DNA of 64,000 nt, from contig NZ_AP022615.1 in NCBI RefSeq assembly GCF_010730745.1, positions 3,472,001-3,536,000 of the forward strand, in the 5' to 3' direction. The DNA comes from Mycobacterium heidelbergense. GTDB taxonomy: Bacteria; Actinomycetota; Actinomycetes; Mycobacteriales; Mycobacteriaceae. Below, piece by piece: positions 26,164 to 34,555 of this stretch. The notes under the pieces are model-generated. The model was not told the origin of the DNA. It saw nothing but the letters and a program-made list of their open reading frames with translations, and searched no databases. The translations under genes and the position numbers were made by a program. Positions within the stretch are counted from its first letter, which is position 1; each line of letters starts with the position of its first letter.

Positions 26164-27732
26164 GTGGCGGAGACGCTGCAACAACTGCTTCGTCAGCGTT
26201 TGGACCAGGACACACCGGCGCTGAAATACGGCGACCGGGTCTGGACCTGGCGCGAGCACCTGGCCGACGCCGCCCGCACCGCGGCCGCGCTGATCCGGGT
26301 CGCCGAGCCGGGACGTCCGCTGCACGTCGGCGCGCTGCTGGGCAACACCCCCGAGATGGTCACGGCCATGGCCTCGGCGGCGCTGGGCGGATACGTCCTG
26401 TGCGGCATCAACGACACCCGTCGCGGCGCCGCACTGGCCGCCGACATCCTGCGCGCCGACTGCCAGCTCCTACTCACCGATCCGGCGCACAAAGAATTGC
26501 TGGACGGACTCGATCTGCCCGGCGTGCGGGTCCTCGACGTGTCCGGCGAATCGTGGTTGACGCTGCTGGACGGTGCCGGAACGCTGGCACCGTATCGGGA
26601 GGTGGAGCCCACCGACACCTTCATGATGATCTTCACCTCCGGAACCAGCGGCGAGCCCAAGGCGGTGCAGGTCACCCACCTGACCGTGGTGTTTGCCGGC
26701 ACCACGCTGATCGCGCGGTTCGGGATCGGCCCCTCCGACGTGTGCTACCTGTCGATGCCCCTGTTTCACTCCAACGCGCTGCTGGCCGGATGGAGCGTGG
26801 CGGTGGGCGCCGGCGCGGCCATGGTCCCGGCGACGTTCTCCGCGTCGGGGCTGCTGCCCGACCTGCGCCGGTACGGGGCGACGTTCATGAACTACGTCGG
26901 CAAACCCCTGGCCTACGTCCTGGCCACCCCCGAAAAACCCGACGACCACGACAACCCGCTGCGGGTCGCCTTCGGCAACGAGGCGAGCGACCGCGACATC
27001 GCCGAATTCGGTCGGCGCTTCGACTGCACGGTGTGGGACGGCTTCGGCTCCACCGAGGGCGCGATCATCATCACCCGAGAAGACGGCTGCCCGCCCGGGT
27101 CGCTCGGACGCGGTTTCCCCGGCGTCGCCATCTACGACCCGGAGACCGTGGCGGAGTGCCCCGTGGCCACCTTCGGCGACGACGGCGCGCTCACCAACGC
27201 CGACGAGGCGATAGGGGAGCTGGTCAACACCACCGGCGCCGGGCTGTTCGCCGGCTACTACAACGACCCGCAGGCCACCGACGCGCGCCTTCGCCACGGC
27301 ATGTACTGGTCGGGCGACCTCGCCTACCGGGACGCCGACGGGTGGATCTACTTCGCCGGACGCAGCGGCGACTGGTTGCGCGTCGACGGCGAAAACATGA
27401 CCACGGCCCCCATCGAACGGATCCTGCAGCGGTTGACGCCGATCAGCCAGGTGGCCGTGTACGCAGTCCCCGACGAACACGCCGGCGATCAGGTGATGGC
27501 GGCGATCGTGCTGGCCGACGACGCCGATCTGACGCCCGAGGAGTTCGGCCGCTTCCTTGCCGCGCAGCCCGACCTGTCGCCCAAGGCCTGGCCCCGCCAC
27601 GTCTGGCTCACCGACCGGTTGCCGACCACCGCGACCAACAAGATCCTCAAGCGCGAGCTGGCCGCCCGCGGCGCGGCCCCCGGCAGCGGTGTGGTCTGGA
27701 CGCGCGGCGGGCGAGGCGGGGCCTACGGGTAG
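26164..27732 (+). CDS. Fatty-acyl-CoA/AMP ligase, FadD17-like
   Basis: A 522-residue adenylate-forming enzyme that would activate a carboxylic acid to its acyl-AMP and CoA thioester. Core motifs are FTSGTSGEPKAVQVTH (P-loop), MPLFHSNALLAGW, DGFGSTEG, YYSGDLAYRD-type (YWSGDLAYRDADG) and GRSGDWLRVDGEN. The last lysine lies in TATNKILKREL. The whole sequence resembles FadD17 (Rv3506) in H37Rv, which belongs to a steroid gene region. Here it stands 12 bp after rho and separates rho from rpmE, unlike H37Rv. The natural substrate is unknown. The GTG at 26164 overlaps no gene. Confidence 0.88.
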   Translation: MAETLQQLLRQRLDQDTPALKYGDRVWTWREHLADAARTAAALIRVAEPGRPLHVGALLGNTPEMVTAMASAALGGYVLCGINDTRRGAALAADILRADCQLLLTDPAHKELLDGLDLPGVRVLDVSGESWLTLLDGAGTLAPYREVEPTDTFMMIFTSGTSGEPKAVQVTHLTVVFAGTTLIARFGIGPSDVCYLSMPLFHSNALLAGWSVAVGAGAAMVPATFSASGLLPDLRRYGATFMNYVGKPLAYVLATPEKPDDHDNPLRVAFGNEASDRDIAEFGRRFDCTVWDGFGSTEGAIIITREDGCPPGSLGRGFPGVAIYDPETVAECPVATFGDDGALTNADEAIGELVNTTGAGLFAGYYNDPQATDARLRHGMYWSGDLAYRDADGWIYFAGRSGDWLRVDGENMTTAPIERILQRLTPISQVAVYAVPDEHAGDQVMAAIVLADDADLTPEEFGRFLAAQPDLSPKAWPRHVWLTDRLPTTATNKILKRELAARGAAPGSGVVWTRGGRGGAYG

Positions 27733-27771
27733 CCCAAAGGCCGCCGGGAATGCGCGGGCGCATCTGGGTGT

Positions 27772-27801
27772 TTGGGGTGATGGCGGTTGACCTGGCATAA
27801 T
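27772..27801 (+). promoter_or_regulatory. Possible rpmE promoter
   Basis: TTGGGG (27772-27777), 18 bp, CATAAT (27796-27801), about 100 bp before the rpmE start. The -10 box is good and the -35 weak. The leader that follows could hold control elements, but none is clear. The rest of the 27733-27901 gap shows nothing else. Confidence 0.45.
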
Positions 27802-27901
27802 CGAGCCCCGACCACCCAGAACCACCTCAGGTTCGCGGAGTTCACGCCCGACCGTCGAATTCGCGACGGGGGCCGGGCGGCAAACGATCGAAGAGGACAT
27901 C

Positions 27902-28147
27902 ATGAAAGCTGACATTCACCCCTCCTACGAGGAGACCACGGTGCTCTGCGGATGCGGCAACACCTTCCAAACCCGCAGCACCAAGCCGGGCGGCCGCATC
28001 GTCGTCGAGGTCTGCTCGCAGTGCCACCCGTTCTACACCGGCAAGCAGAAGATCCTGGACAGTGGCGGCCGGGTGGCCCGCTTCGAAAAGCGCTACGGCA
28101 AGCGCAAAGCCGCTGCCGCCGAGAACGCCGAAAGCACCGACAAATAG
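27902..28147 (+). CDS. rpmE: 50S ribosomal protein L31
   Basis: 81 residues, ATG with GAAGAGGA upstream. It is the zinc-binding (C+) form: cysteines in CGCGN and CSQCHPF, with the conserved HPFYTGKQKILD. The basic tail ends in an Ala/Glu-rich stretch. Zinc-free paralogues normally replace it under zinc limitation in mycobacteria. Homologue of Rv1298. Confidence 0.97.
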   Translation: MKADIHPSYEETTVLCGCGNTFQTRSTKPGGRIVVEVCSQCHPFYTGKQKILDSGGRVARFEKRYGKRKAAAAENAESTDK

Positions 28148-28155
28148 CCGGGTCG

Positions 28156-28199
28156 CCGACGCCCGAACTGTGCGTGCACCCGCGCAGGCCGGGCGTCGG
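28156..28199 (+). terminator. Hairpin between rpmE and prfA
   Basis: CCGACGCCCG (28156-28165) and CGGGCGTCGG (28190-28199) form a perfect 10-bp stem with a 24-nt loop that contains GTGCGTGCAC. There is no U-run, as is usual for mycobacterial terminators. It may end or weaken transcription after rpmE or stabilise the 3' end. Confidence 0.5.
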
Positions 28200-28245
28200 T
28201 TCGCGTGTGCCGTAAAGAGTTCGCCCACCGGGCAGGAGGTGTGAC

Positions 28246-29319
28246 ATGACGCAGCCGGTACAGACGATCGACGTGCTGCTCGCCGAACACGCCGAGCTCG
28301 AGCATGCGCTGGCCGATCCCGAATTGCACAGCAGGCCTGAGGAGGCCCGCAAAGCGGGGCGCCGGTTCGCCCGGTTGGCCCCGATCGTCGCCACGCACCG
28401 CAAGCTCACCGCCGCGCGCGACGACCTGGAGACCGCCCGCGAGCTGGCCGCCGACGACGAGTCGTTCGCCGATGAGGTGACCGAGCTGGAATCGCGGGTG
28501 GCCGAATTGGACACCCAGCTCACCGACATGCTGGCCCCGCGCGACCCGCATGACGCCGACGACATCGTCCTCGAGGTCAAATCCGGTGAGGGCGGCGAGG
28601 AATCGGCACTGTTCGCCGCCGACCTGGCCCGGATGTACATCCGCTATGCCGAGCGGCATGGCTGGACGGTGACGGTGCTGGACGAAACCACCTCGGACCT
28701 GGGCGGGTACAAGGACGCGACGCTCGCCATCGCCGGCAAGGGCGACTCCGCCGACGGGGTGTGGTCGCGGATGAAGTTCGAGGGCGGCGTGCACCGGGTG
28801 CAGCGCGTCCCCGTCACGGAATCCCAAGGCCGCGTGCACACTTCGGCGGCGGGCGTGCTCGTCTATCCGGAGCCCGAGGAAGTCGGCGAGGTCCAGATCG
28901 ACGAGTCGGACCTGCGCATCGACGTGTACCGCTCGTCCGGCAAGGGCGGCCAGGGCGTCAACACCACCGACTCCGCGGTGCGGATCACGCACCTGCCCAC
29001 CGGGATCGTCGTCACCTGCCAAAACGAACGGTCGCAGCTGCAGAACAAGACGCGGGCGTTGCAGGTGCTGGCGGCGCGCCTGCAGGCGCTGGCCGAGGAA
29101 CAGGCGCTGGCCGACGCGTCGGCGGATCGGGCCAGCCAGATCCGCACGGTCGACCGCAGCGAGCGGATCCGCACCTACAACTTCCCGGAGAACCGGATCA
29201 CCGACCACCGAATCGGTTTCAAGGCACACAATCTCGACCAGGTGCTCGACGGCGACCTCGACGCGCTGTTCGACGCGCTGAGCGCCGCCGACAAGCAGTC
29301 CCGGCTGCAGCGGGCATGA
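28246..29319 (+). CDS. prfA: Peptide chain release factor 1
   Basis: Reads UAA and UAG stop codons and releases the peptide. 357 residues, ATG preceded by GCAGGAGGTG. Codon-recognition PVT is at 189-191 and the catalytic GGQ at 234-236 in SSGKGGQGVNTTDS. The stop overlaps the start of the methylase gene that modifies the GGQ glutamine. Homologue of Rv1299. Confidence 0.97.
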   Translation: MTQPVQTIDVLLAEHAELEHALADPELHSRPEEARKAGRRFARLAPIVATHRKLTAARDDLETARELAADDESFADEVTELESRVAELDTQLTDMLAPRDPHDADDIVLEVKSGEGGEESALFAADLARMYIRYAERHGWTVTVLDETTSDLGGYKDATLAIAGKGDSADGVWSRMKFEGGVHRVQRVPVTESQGRVHTSAAGVLVYPEPEEVGEVQIDESDLRIDVYRSSGKGGQGVNTTDSAVRITHLPTGIVVTCQNERSQLQNKTRALQVLAARLQALAEEQALADASADRASQIRTVDRSERIRTYNFPENRITDHRIGFKAHNLDQVLDGDLDALFDALSAADKQSRLQRA

Positions 29320-30179
29320 CCTCCCTGCGGCGCGCGATCGACTCCGCCGCGGCGCGGCTCGCCGAAGCGGGAATCGATTCCGCGCGTTTCGATGCCGAGG
29401 AATTGGCCGCCCACCTGGCGGGCACCGAACGCGGCCGGCTGGCCCTGCTCGAGTCGCCCGGCGACGAATTCCTCGGGCATTACCGCGACATCGTGGCCGC
29501 GCGCTCGCGGCGGGTGCCGCTGCAGCACCTCACCGGGACGGCGGCGTTCGGCCCGGTGCTGCTGCGCGTCGGCCCCGGTGTGTTCGTGCCGCGCCCCGAA
29601 ACCGAGGCCATCTTCGAATGGGCCACCGCGCAACGACTCCCGGAGCGGCCCGTGATCGTCGATTTGTGCACCGGATCCGGCGCGTTGGCGGTGGCGCTGG
29701 CCCACCACCGGGCCACCCTTGGACTGAAGGCGCGGGTCATCGGCGTCGACGACTCCGACGCGGCCCTCGAATACGCGCGCCGCAACGCGGAGGGCACCGC
29801 CGTGGAGCTCGTCCGCGCCGACGTCGCCGAGCCGGGCCTGCTTCCCGAGCTGGATCGACGCGTCGACCTGGTGGTGGCCAACCCGCCCTACGTTCCCGAC
29901 GATGTCGCCCTGGAACCCGAAGTGGCCCACCATGACCCGCCGCACGCGGTGTTTGGCGGGGAGGACGGGATGGCGGTGATCGGGGCCGTCGTCCGCCTCG
30001 CGGGGCGCTGGCTGCGCCCGGGTGGCCTGTTCGCCGTCGAGCACGACGACACCACGTCGTCACAGACCGTCGAATCGGTCCAGGCCACAGGGCTTTTCGA
30101 CGACATCGAGGCCCGCCGAGACCTGGCCGGCCGGCCGAGATTCGTGACGGCCCGCAAAAGAGGAGAGCGGCGCAGATGA
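29316..30179 (+). CDS. prmC: Release factor glutamine N5-methyltransferase
   Basis: Methylates the Gln of the GGQ motif in RF1/RF2 using SAM. 287 residues from the ATG at 29316 inside the prfA stop (ATGA). The SAM motif is DLCTGSGALAVAL and the substrate motif NPPY is in VVANPPYVPDD. The open frame is longer upstream but only within prfA. Homologue of Rv1300 (HemK). Confidence 0.95.
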   Translation: MTSLRRAIDSAAARLAEAGIDSARFDAEELAAHLAGTERGRLALLESPGDEFLGHYRDIVAARSRRVPLQHLTGTAAFGPVLLRVGPGVFVPRPETEAIFEWATAQRLPERPVIVDLCTGSGALAVALAHHRATLGLKARVIGVDDSDAALEYARRNAEGTAVELVRADVAEPGLLPELDRRVDLVVANPPYVPDDVALEPEVAHHDPPHAVFGGEDGMAVIGAVVRLAGRWLRPGGLFAVEHDDTTSSQTVESVQATGLFDDIEARRDLAGRPRFVTARKRGERRR

Positions 30180-30227
30180 CCCGCGCCGCGACGATGCAGA
30201 GCGAAAGGGATGAGGAGGAGCGGCGCC

Positions 30228-30881
30228 ATGACCGCGGTGTTCGACTGTGCTGACCCCGACCAGCGTTCGGCTGGAATCGACTCGGCGGCGGGGACGCTCA
30301 AGAACGGCCGGCTGGTTGTGCTGCCAACCGACACCGTGTACGGCATCGGCGCCGACGCCTTCGACAGCTCGGCGGTGGCCGCGCTGCTGGCGGCGAAGGG
30401 ACGGGGCCGGGACATGCCCGTGGGCGTGCTGGTCGGCTCGTGGCACACCATCGAGGGTTTGGTCTACACCATGCCCGACGGGGCCCGCGAACTGATCCGC
30501 GCGTTCTGGCCGGGCGCGCTGAGCCTCGTGGTGACCCAGGCGCCGTCGCTGCAGTGGGATCTCGGCGACGCCCGCGGCACCGTGATGCTGCGGATGCCGT
30601 TGCACCCGGTCGCGATCGAGCTGCTGCGCCAGGTGGGGCCCATGGCCGTGTCCAGTGCCAACATCTCCGGCCGGCCGGCCGCGGTCGACGCCGACGAGGC
30701 CCGCAGCCAATTCGGCGATCTCGTCAGCGTCTACCTCGACGCGGGCCCGTCGCAGCAGCAGGCCGCCTCCACGATCGTCGACCTGACCGAAACCGCGCCG
30801 CGCATCCTGCGGGCGGGACCGGTGAGCGCCGAACGGATCGCCGAGGTGCTCGGGGTGGACGCGGGAAGCCTGACCGCCTAG
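30228..30881 (+). CDS. YrdC/Sua5-family threonylcarbamoyl-AMP synthase
   Basis: Would make threonylcarbamoyl-AMP from threonine, bicarbonate and ATP, the first step of t6A37 tRNA modification. 217 residues from the ATG at 30228 with GAGGAGGAG upstream, the same length as Rv1301. Typical are LPTDTVYGIGADAF, KGRGRDMP and SSANISGRPA. The short form lacks the extra C-terminal Sua5 domain. Confidence 0.92.
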   Translation: MTAVFDCADPDQRSAGIDSAAGTLKNGRLVVLPTDTVYGIGADAFDSSAVAALLAAKGRGRDMPVGVLVGSWHTIEGLVYTMPDGARELIRAFWPGALSLVVTQAPSLQWDLGDARGTVMLRMPLHPVAIELLRQVGPMAVSSANISGRPAAVDADEARSQFGDLVSVYLDAGPSQQQAASTIVDLTETAPRILRAGPVSAERIAEVLGVDAGSLTA

Positions 30882-30884
30882 CGC

Positions 30885-30943
30885 CGAACGTGCGCTCAGG
30901 GCGACGTTTCGCGAGTTTTTTCGCAACGGTTGCACGCTCGGCG
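30885..30943. repeat. Intergenic hairpin repeat, divergent copy C
   Basis: The segment begins CGAACGTGCG and ends TTGCACGCTCGGCG, matching the outer arms of the elements at 6748 and 48313. The interior (GGCGACG and a run of six T) differs. CGTGC and GCACG can pair to close a hairpin. It lies directly after the Rv1301-like stop, before wecA in the same direction. Confidence 0.45.
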
Positions 30944-30976
30944 TGAGAGCGGCGCCGTTGTCCGCGTCTCAGGTTG

Positions 30977-32203
30977 GTGCAGTACGGTCTCGAGGTGTCC
31001 AGCGACCCGGCCAGCGATCTAACCAGCCTCGCCGGCGGGTTCCTCGCCCTGTCGGATCGCGGCGCCGGCGTCCCCCTGCGCGAGCTTGCGCTGGTCGGGC
31101 TGACCGCGGCGATCATCACCTACTTCGCGACCGGACCGGTGCGGGTGCTGGCCACCCGACTGGGGGCGGTCGCCTACCCGCGGGAACGCGACGTGCACGT
31201 GACGCCGACGCCGCGGATGGGCGGGCTGGCCATGTTCCTCGGCGTTGTCTCGGCCGTCTTTCTGGCGTCGCAGCTTCCGGCGCTCACCCGGGGGTTCGTC
31301 TATTCCACCGGCATGCCCGCGGTTTTGGTGGCGGGCGCGGTGATCATGGGCATCGGCCTGATCGACGACCGGTGGGGCCTGGACGCGTTGACCAAGTTCG
31401 CGGGTCAGATCACCGCGGCCAGCGTGCTGGTCACCATGGGCGTCGCGTGGAGCGTCCTGTACATCCCCATCGGCGGGGTCGGCACCATCGTGCTGGACCA
31501 GGCGTCGTCGATCCTGCTCACGTTGGCGCTGACCGTGTCGGTCGTCAACGCGATGAACTTCGTCGACGGGCTCGACGGACTGGCCGCCGGCCTGGGACTC
31601 ATTACGGCGCTGGCGATCTGCATGTTCTCGGTCGGGCTGCTGCGCGACCACGGCGGCGATGTGCTGTTCTATCCGCCGGCCGTGATCTCGGTGGTGCTCG
31701 CGGGGGCCTGCCTGGGCTTTTTGCCGCACAACTTCCACCGGGCCAAGATCTTCATGGGCGACTCCGGGTCGATGCTGATCGGCTTGATGCTTGCCGCCGC
31801 CTCCACGACCGCGGCCGGCCCGGTCTCGCAGAACGCCTACGGCGCTCGCGACGTGTTTGCTCTGCTGTCACCGTTCCTGCTCGTGGCGGCCGTCATCTTC
31901 GTGCCGATGCTCGACCTCCTGCTGGCGATCGTGCGCCGCACCCGCGCGGGCCGCAGCGCGTTCAGCCCCGACAAGATGCACCTGCACCACCGGTTGCTGC
32001 AGATCGGTCATTCGCATCGCCGGGTGGTGCTGCTGATCTATCTCTGGGTGGGCATTGTCGCGTTCGGCGCCGCGAGCACGATCTTTTTCGACCCGCGCGA
32101 CACCGCGGCGGTCATGCTCGGCGCGATTGTCGTCGCGGGCGTGGCGACGGCGATTCCGCTCCTGCGCCGCCGCGACGACTACCAAGACGTGGACTTGGAC
32201 TAG
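30977..32203 (+). CDS. wecA: UDP-GlcNAc:decaprenyl-phosphate GlcNAc-1-phosphate transferase
   Basis: Membrane enzyme (Rfe/WecA, Rv1302) that starts the arabinogalactan linker by moving GlcNAc-1-P onto decaprenyl phosphate. 408 residues with about 11 hydrophobic helices. Conserved cytoplasmic sites are TPRMGGLAMF, GLIDDRWGL, NAMNFVDGLDGLAAG, FMGDSGSM and HLHHRLLQIGHSHR. I use the GTG at 30977, which gives the H37Rv start QYGLEVSSD; a TTG one codon earlier is possible. Confidence 0.95.
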   Translation: MQYGLEVSSDPASDLTSLAGGFLALSDRGAGVPLRELALVGLTAAIITYFATGPVRVLATRLGAVAYPRERDVHVTPTPRMGGLAMFLGVVSAVFLASQLPALTRGFVYSTGMPAVLVAGAVIMGIGLIDDRWGLDALTKFAGQITAASVLVTMGVAWSVLYIPIGGVGTIVLDQASSILLTLALTVSVVNAMNFVDGLDGLAAGLGLITALAICMFSVGLLRDHGGDVLFYPPAVISVVLAGACLGFLPHNFHRAKIFMGDSGSMLIGLMLAAASTTAAGPVSQNAYGARDVFALLSPFLLVAAVIFVPMLDLLLAIVRRTRAGRSAFSPDKMHLHHRLLQIGHSHRRVVLLIYLWVGIVAFGAASTIFFDPRDTAAVMLGAIVVAGVATAIPLLRRRDDYQDVDLD

Positions 32204-32456
32204 GACCAGACGAGCCTACGACACCTAGTAGTAGTGGTGCCCGCCGTATGGTACGGTGCAGGTAGAACCCCGAAAAGAAGCCTCGAGGGTTGCCGGCCAG
32301 CCGGCCCGTCGGACGCTTATCCGATGGCGCCGATTCACGACCGACAAAGGGAGCTACCCCTTGGGTGATTCCAGTGTGACGTGCGATACGCTCGGCGGGC
32401 CACCGATCGGTCGATCGGCGGATCTCCGCTCCACTACCTGGGATTGAGGTGCTGCA
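32204..32456 (+). promoter_or_regulatory. Leader and promoter region of the atp operon
   Basis: A 253-bp gap before the first atp-cluster gene with no coding frame. A candidate promoter is TTGGGT (32360-32365) and GATACG (32385-32390), spacing about 19. An inverted repeat CCGATCG-GT-CGATCGG lies at 32403-32418, between that promoter and the GTG start. Assignment of the transcription start is uncertain. Confidence 0.4.
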
Positions 32457-32924
32457 GTGACGACACCAGCGCAGGACGCGCCGTTGGTGTTTCCCTCTGT
32501 TGCTTTCCGCCCCGCTCGACTCCTTGTGATCAGCGTCGGGATCACCGCGGTGGCCATGCTCGCCGCCGGATGGGCGGGCCACCTCATGGCCGGGGTGTTC
32601 TTCGGCATCGGCTTGCTGCTGGGTTTGCTCAACGCGCTCCTGGTGCGCCGTTCGGTGGGATCCATCACCGCCCGGGATCACCCGCTGAAAAGGTCGATGG
32701 CGGTCAACTCGGCGTCCCGGCTGGCGATCATCACCATCATCGGGCTGATCCTCGCCTACGTCTTCCGGCCCGCCGGACTGGGCGTGGTCTTCGGACTCGC
32801 GCTCTTCCAGGTGCTCTTGGTCGCGTCGACCGCGCTGCCGGTCTGGAAGAAGCTGCGCACCGGCGAGCCGGCACCCTCGTCGGACCCGGAAGCGGCGGAA
32901 CCGAGGAGCGCCAGCGATGACTGA
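32457..32924 (+). CDS. AtpI-like ATP synthase accessory membrane protein
   Basis: 155 residues from the GTG at 32457 with four hydrophobic helices (LLVISVGITAVAMLAAGWAG, VFFGIGLLLGLLNALLV, AIITIIGLILAYVF, LGVVFGLALFQVLLV) and an acidic tail. Position and topology match Rv1303 and the AtpI/uncI family, which helps assemble the c-ring or imports Mg2+ in other bacteria. It overlaps atpB by eight bases, so they are co-translated. Confidence 0.85.
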   Translation: MTTPAQDAPLVFPSVAFRPARLLVISVGITAVAMLAAGWAGHLMAGVFFGIGLLLGLLNALLVRRSVGSITARDHPLKRSMAVNSASRLAIITIIGLILAYVFRPAGLGVVFGLALFQVLLVASTALPVWKKLRTGEPAPSSDPEAAEPRSASDD

Positions 32925-33672
32925 GACGATCCTGGCCGGTGCCCAAATCGAGGTCGGCGAGCACACCACGGCGACGTGGCTCGGGATGACCGTCAACACC
33001 GACACGGTGCTCTCCACGGCGATCGCCGCGGTGATCGTCATCGCCCTGGCCTTCTTCCTGCGCGCCAAGATCACCTCGAGCGGTGTTCCCAGTGGAGTCC
33101 AATTGTTCTGGGAGGCGCTCACCATACAGATGCGCAACCAGATCGAGGGCGCCATCGGGATGCGGATCGCGCCGTTCGTGCTGCCGCTGGCGGTCACGAT
33201 CTTCGTGTTCATCCTGATCTCCAACTGGCTTTCGGTGCTGCCGCTGCAGTACACCGACAAGTCCGGCCACACCACGGAGCTACTCAAATCGGCGGCGGCG
33301 GACATCAATTACGTGCTGGCGCTGGCCCTTTTCGTGTTCGTCTGCTACCACGTGGCCGGGATCTGGCGCCGTGGCATCATCGGGCACCCGATCAGGGTGC
33401 TCAAGGGGCACGTGGTGTTCCTGGCGCCGATCAATCTGGTCGAAGAGCTGGCCAAGCCGATCTCGTTGTCGCTCCGACTTTTCGGCAATATCTTCGCCGG
33501 CGGCATCCTGGTGGCGCTGATCGCGCTCTTCCCGCCGTACATCATGTGGGCGCCCAACGCGATCTGGAAGTCGTTCGACCTGTTCGTCGGGGCGATCCAG
33601 GCCTTCATCTTCTCGATCCTGACCATCCTGTACTTCAGCCAGGCGATGGAGCTCGACGAGCATCATGACTGA
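32917..33672 (+). CDS. atpB: ATP synthase Fo subunit a
   Basis: Proton-channel subunit of Fo, 251 residues. The essential arginine helix is SLSLRLFGNIFAGGILVAL, and LVEELAKPIS precedes it. The protein has at least five membrane helices. The ATG lies inside the end of the preceding gene. Homologue of Rv1304. Confidence 0.97.
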   Translation: MTETILAGAQIEVGEHTTATWLGMTVNTDTVLSTAIAAVIVIALAFFLRAKITSSGVPSGVQLFWEALTIQMRNQIEGAIGMRIAPFVLPLAVTIFVFILISNWLSVLPLQYTDKSGHTTELLKSAAADINYVLALALFVFVCYHVAGIWRRGIIGHPIRVLKGHVVFLAPINLVEELAKPISLSLRLFGNIFAGGILVALIALFPPYIMWAPNAIWKSFDLFVGAIQAFIFSILTILYFSQAMELDEHHD

Positions 33673-33757
33673 GACCACCACGAATTGTCCCTGCCCGCAC
33701 GCTATTACAGAGGCCTGGTAGACCGCTACCGGATAAGCCAGCAGATAAAGCTGAACA

Positions 33758-33764
33758 AAGGAGG
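33758..33764 (+). promoter_or_regulatory. Strong Shine-Dalgarno of atpE
   Basis: AAGGAGG, complementary to the 16S 3' end (CCTCCTTTCT), five bases before the ATG. It is the best ribosome site in the atp operon, matching the high stoichiometry of subunit c. Confidence 0.8.
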
Positions 33765-33769
33765 AAAGA

Positions 33770-34015
33770 ATGGACCCCACTATCGCTGCCGGTGCCCTCA
33801 TCGGTGGTGGACTGATCATGGGCGGCGGTGCGATCGGTGCCGGTATCGGTGACGGTATCGCGGGTAACGCGCTGGTTTCGGGCATCGCCCGGCAACCCGA
33901 GGCGCAGGGCCGGTTGTTCACGCCGTTCTTCATCACCGTCGGTCTGGTTGAGGCGGCCTACTTCATCAACCTGGCCTTCATGGCGTTGTTCGTCTTCGCC
34001 ACCCCCGTCACGTAG
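33770..34015 (+). CDS. atpE: ATP synthase Fo subunit c
   Basis: 81-residue proteolipid that forms the rotor ring. The proton-carrying acid is E61 in GLVEAAYFINLAF, and the loop is ARQPEAQGR. Residues contacted by bedaquiline in H37Rv (D28, L59, E61, A63, I66) are all unchanged, so a sensitive target is predicted. It is 81 residues long like Rv1305. A strong Shine-Dalgarno (AAGGAGG, 33758-33764, 5-nt spacing) and a 97-bp gap before it fit the need for many copies. Confidence 0.98.
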   Translation: MDPTIAAGALIGGGLIMGGGAIGAGIGDGIAGNALVSGIARQPEAQGRLFTPFFITVGLVEAAYFINLAFMALFVFATPVT

Positions 34016-34036
34016 TCAGGGCGTGATGGGTTGCAA

Positions 34037-34549
34037 ATGGGTGAAGTGAACCCGATGGTCCTGGCGACCGGCCAGGCGGCAGAGGGAGGCAAGACCAGCA
34101 ACTTCCTCGTCCCCAACGGCACCTTCTTCTTCGTACTGGCCATCTTCTTGATCGTGCTCGCGGTCATCGGCACTTTCGTCGTGCCGCCGATCCTGAAGGT
34201 GCTGCGCGAGCGCGACGCCATGGTCGCCAAAACCGCCGCCGACAACAAGAAGTCGGCCGAGCAGTTCGAGGCCGCCCAGGCCGATTACGAAGAGGCGATG
34301 AAGGAAGCCCGCGTGCAGGCGTCGTCGTTCCGCGACAACGCCAGGGCGGAAGGCCGTAAGGTCGTCGAAGACGCGCGTGCCCATGCCGAGCAAGAGGTGA
34401 TGTCGACGGTGCAAGTGGCCGCCGAACAATTGAAGCGGGAAAGGGACGTCGCGGAACTGGATCTGCGCGCCAACGTCGGAGCCATGTCGGCGACCCTGGC
34501 CAGTCGAATCCTCGGCGTCGACGTCACCACCTCCGCTGCGACAAGGTAA
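34037..34549 (+). CDS. atpF: ATP synthase Fo subunit b
   Basis: Peripheral stalk subunit, 170 residues from the ATG at 34037 (MGEVNPMVLA, as in Rv1306). One membrane helix (FFFVLAIFLIVLAVIGTFVV), then a long charged coiled coil to the C-terminus. The TTG two codons upstream is an alternative. It works with the b-delta fusion encoded next. Confidence 0.95.
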   Translation: MGEVNPMVLATGQAAEGGKTSNFLVPNGTFFFVLAIFLIVLAVIGTFVVPPILKVLRERDAMVAKTAADNKKSAEQFEAAQADYEEAMKEARVQASSFRDNARAEGRKVVEDARAHAEQEVMSTVQVAAEQLKRERDVAELDLRANVGAMSATLASRILGVDVTTSAATR

Positions 34550-34555
34550 TCATCA

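Noticed and set aside
32204..32456. A riboswitch in the atp operon leader
   Set aside because: Inverted repeats are present, but nothing matches a known riboswitch core.
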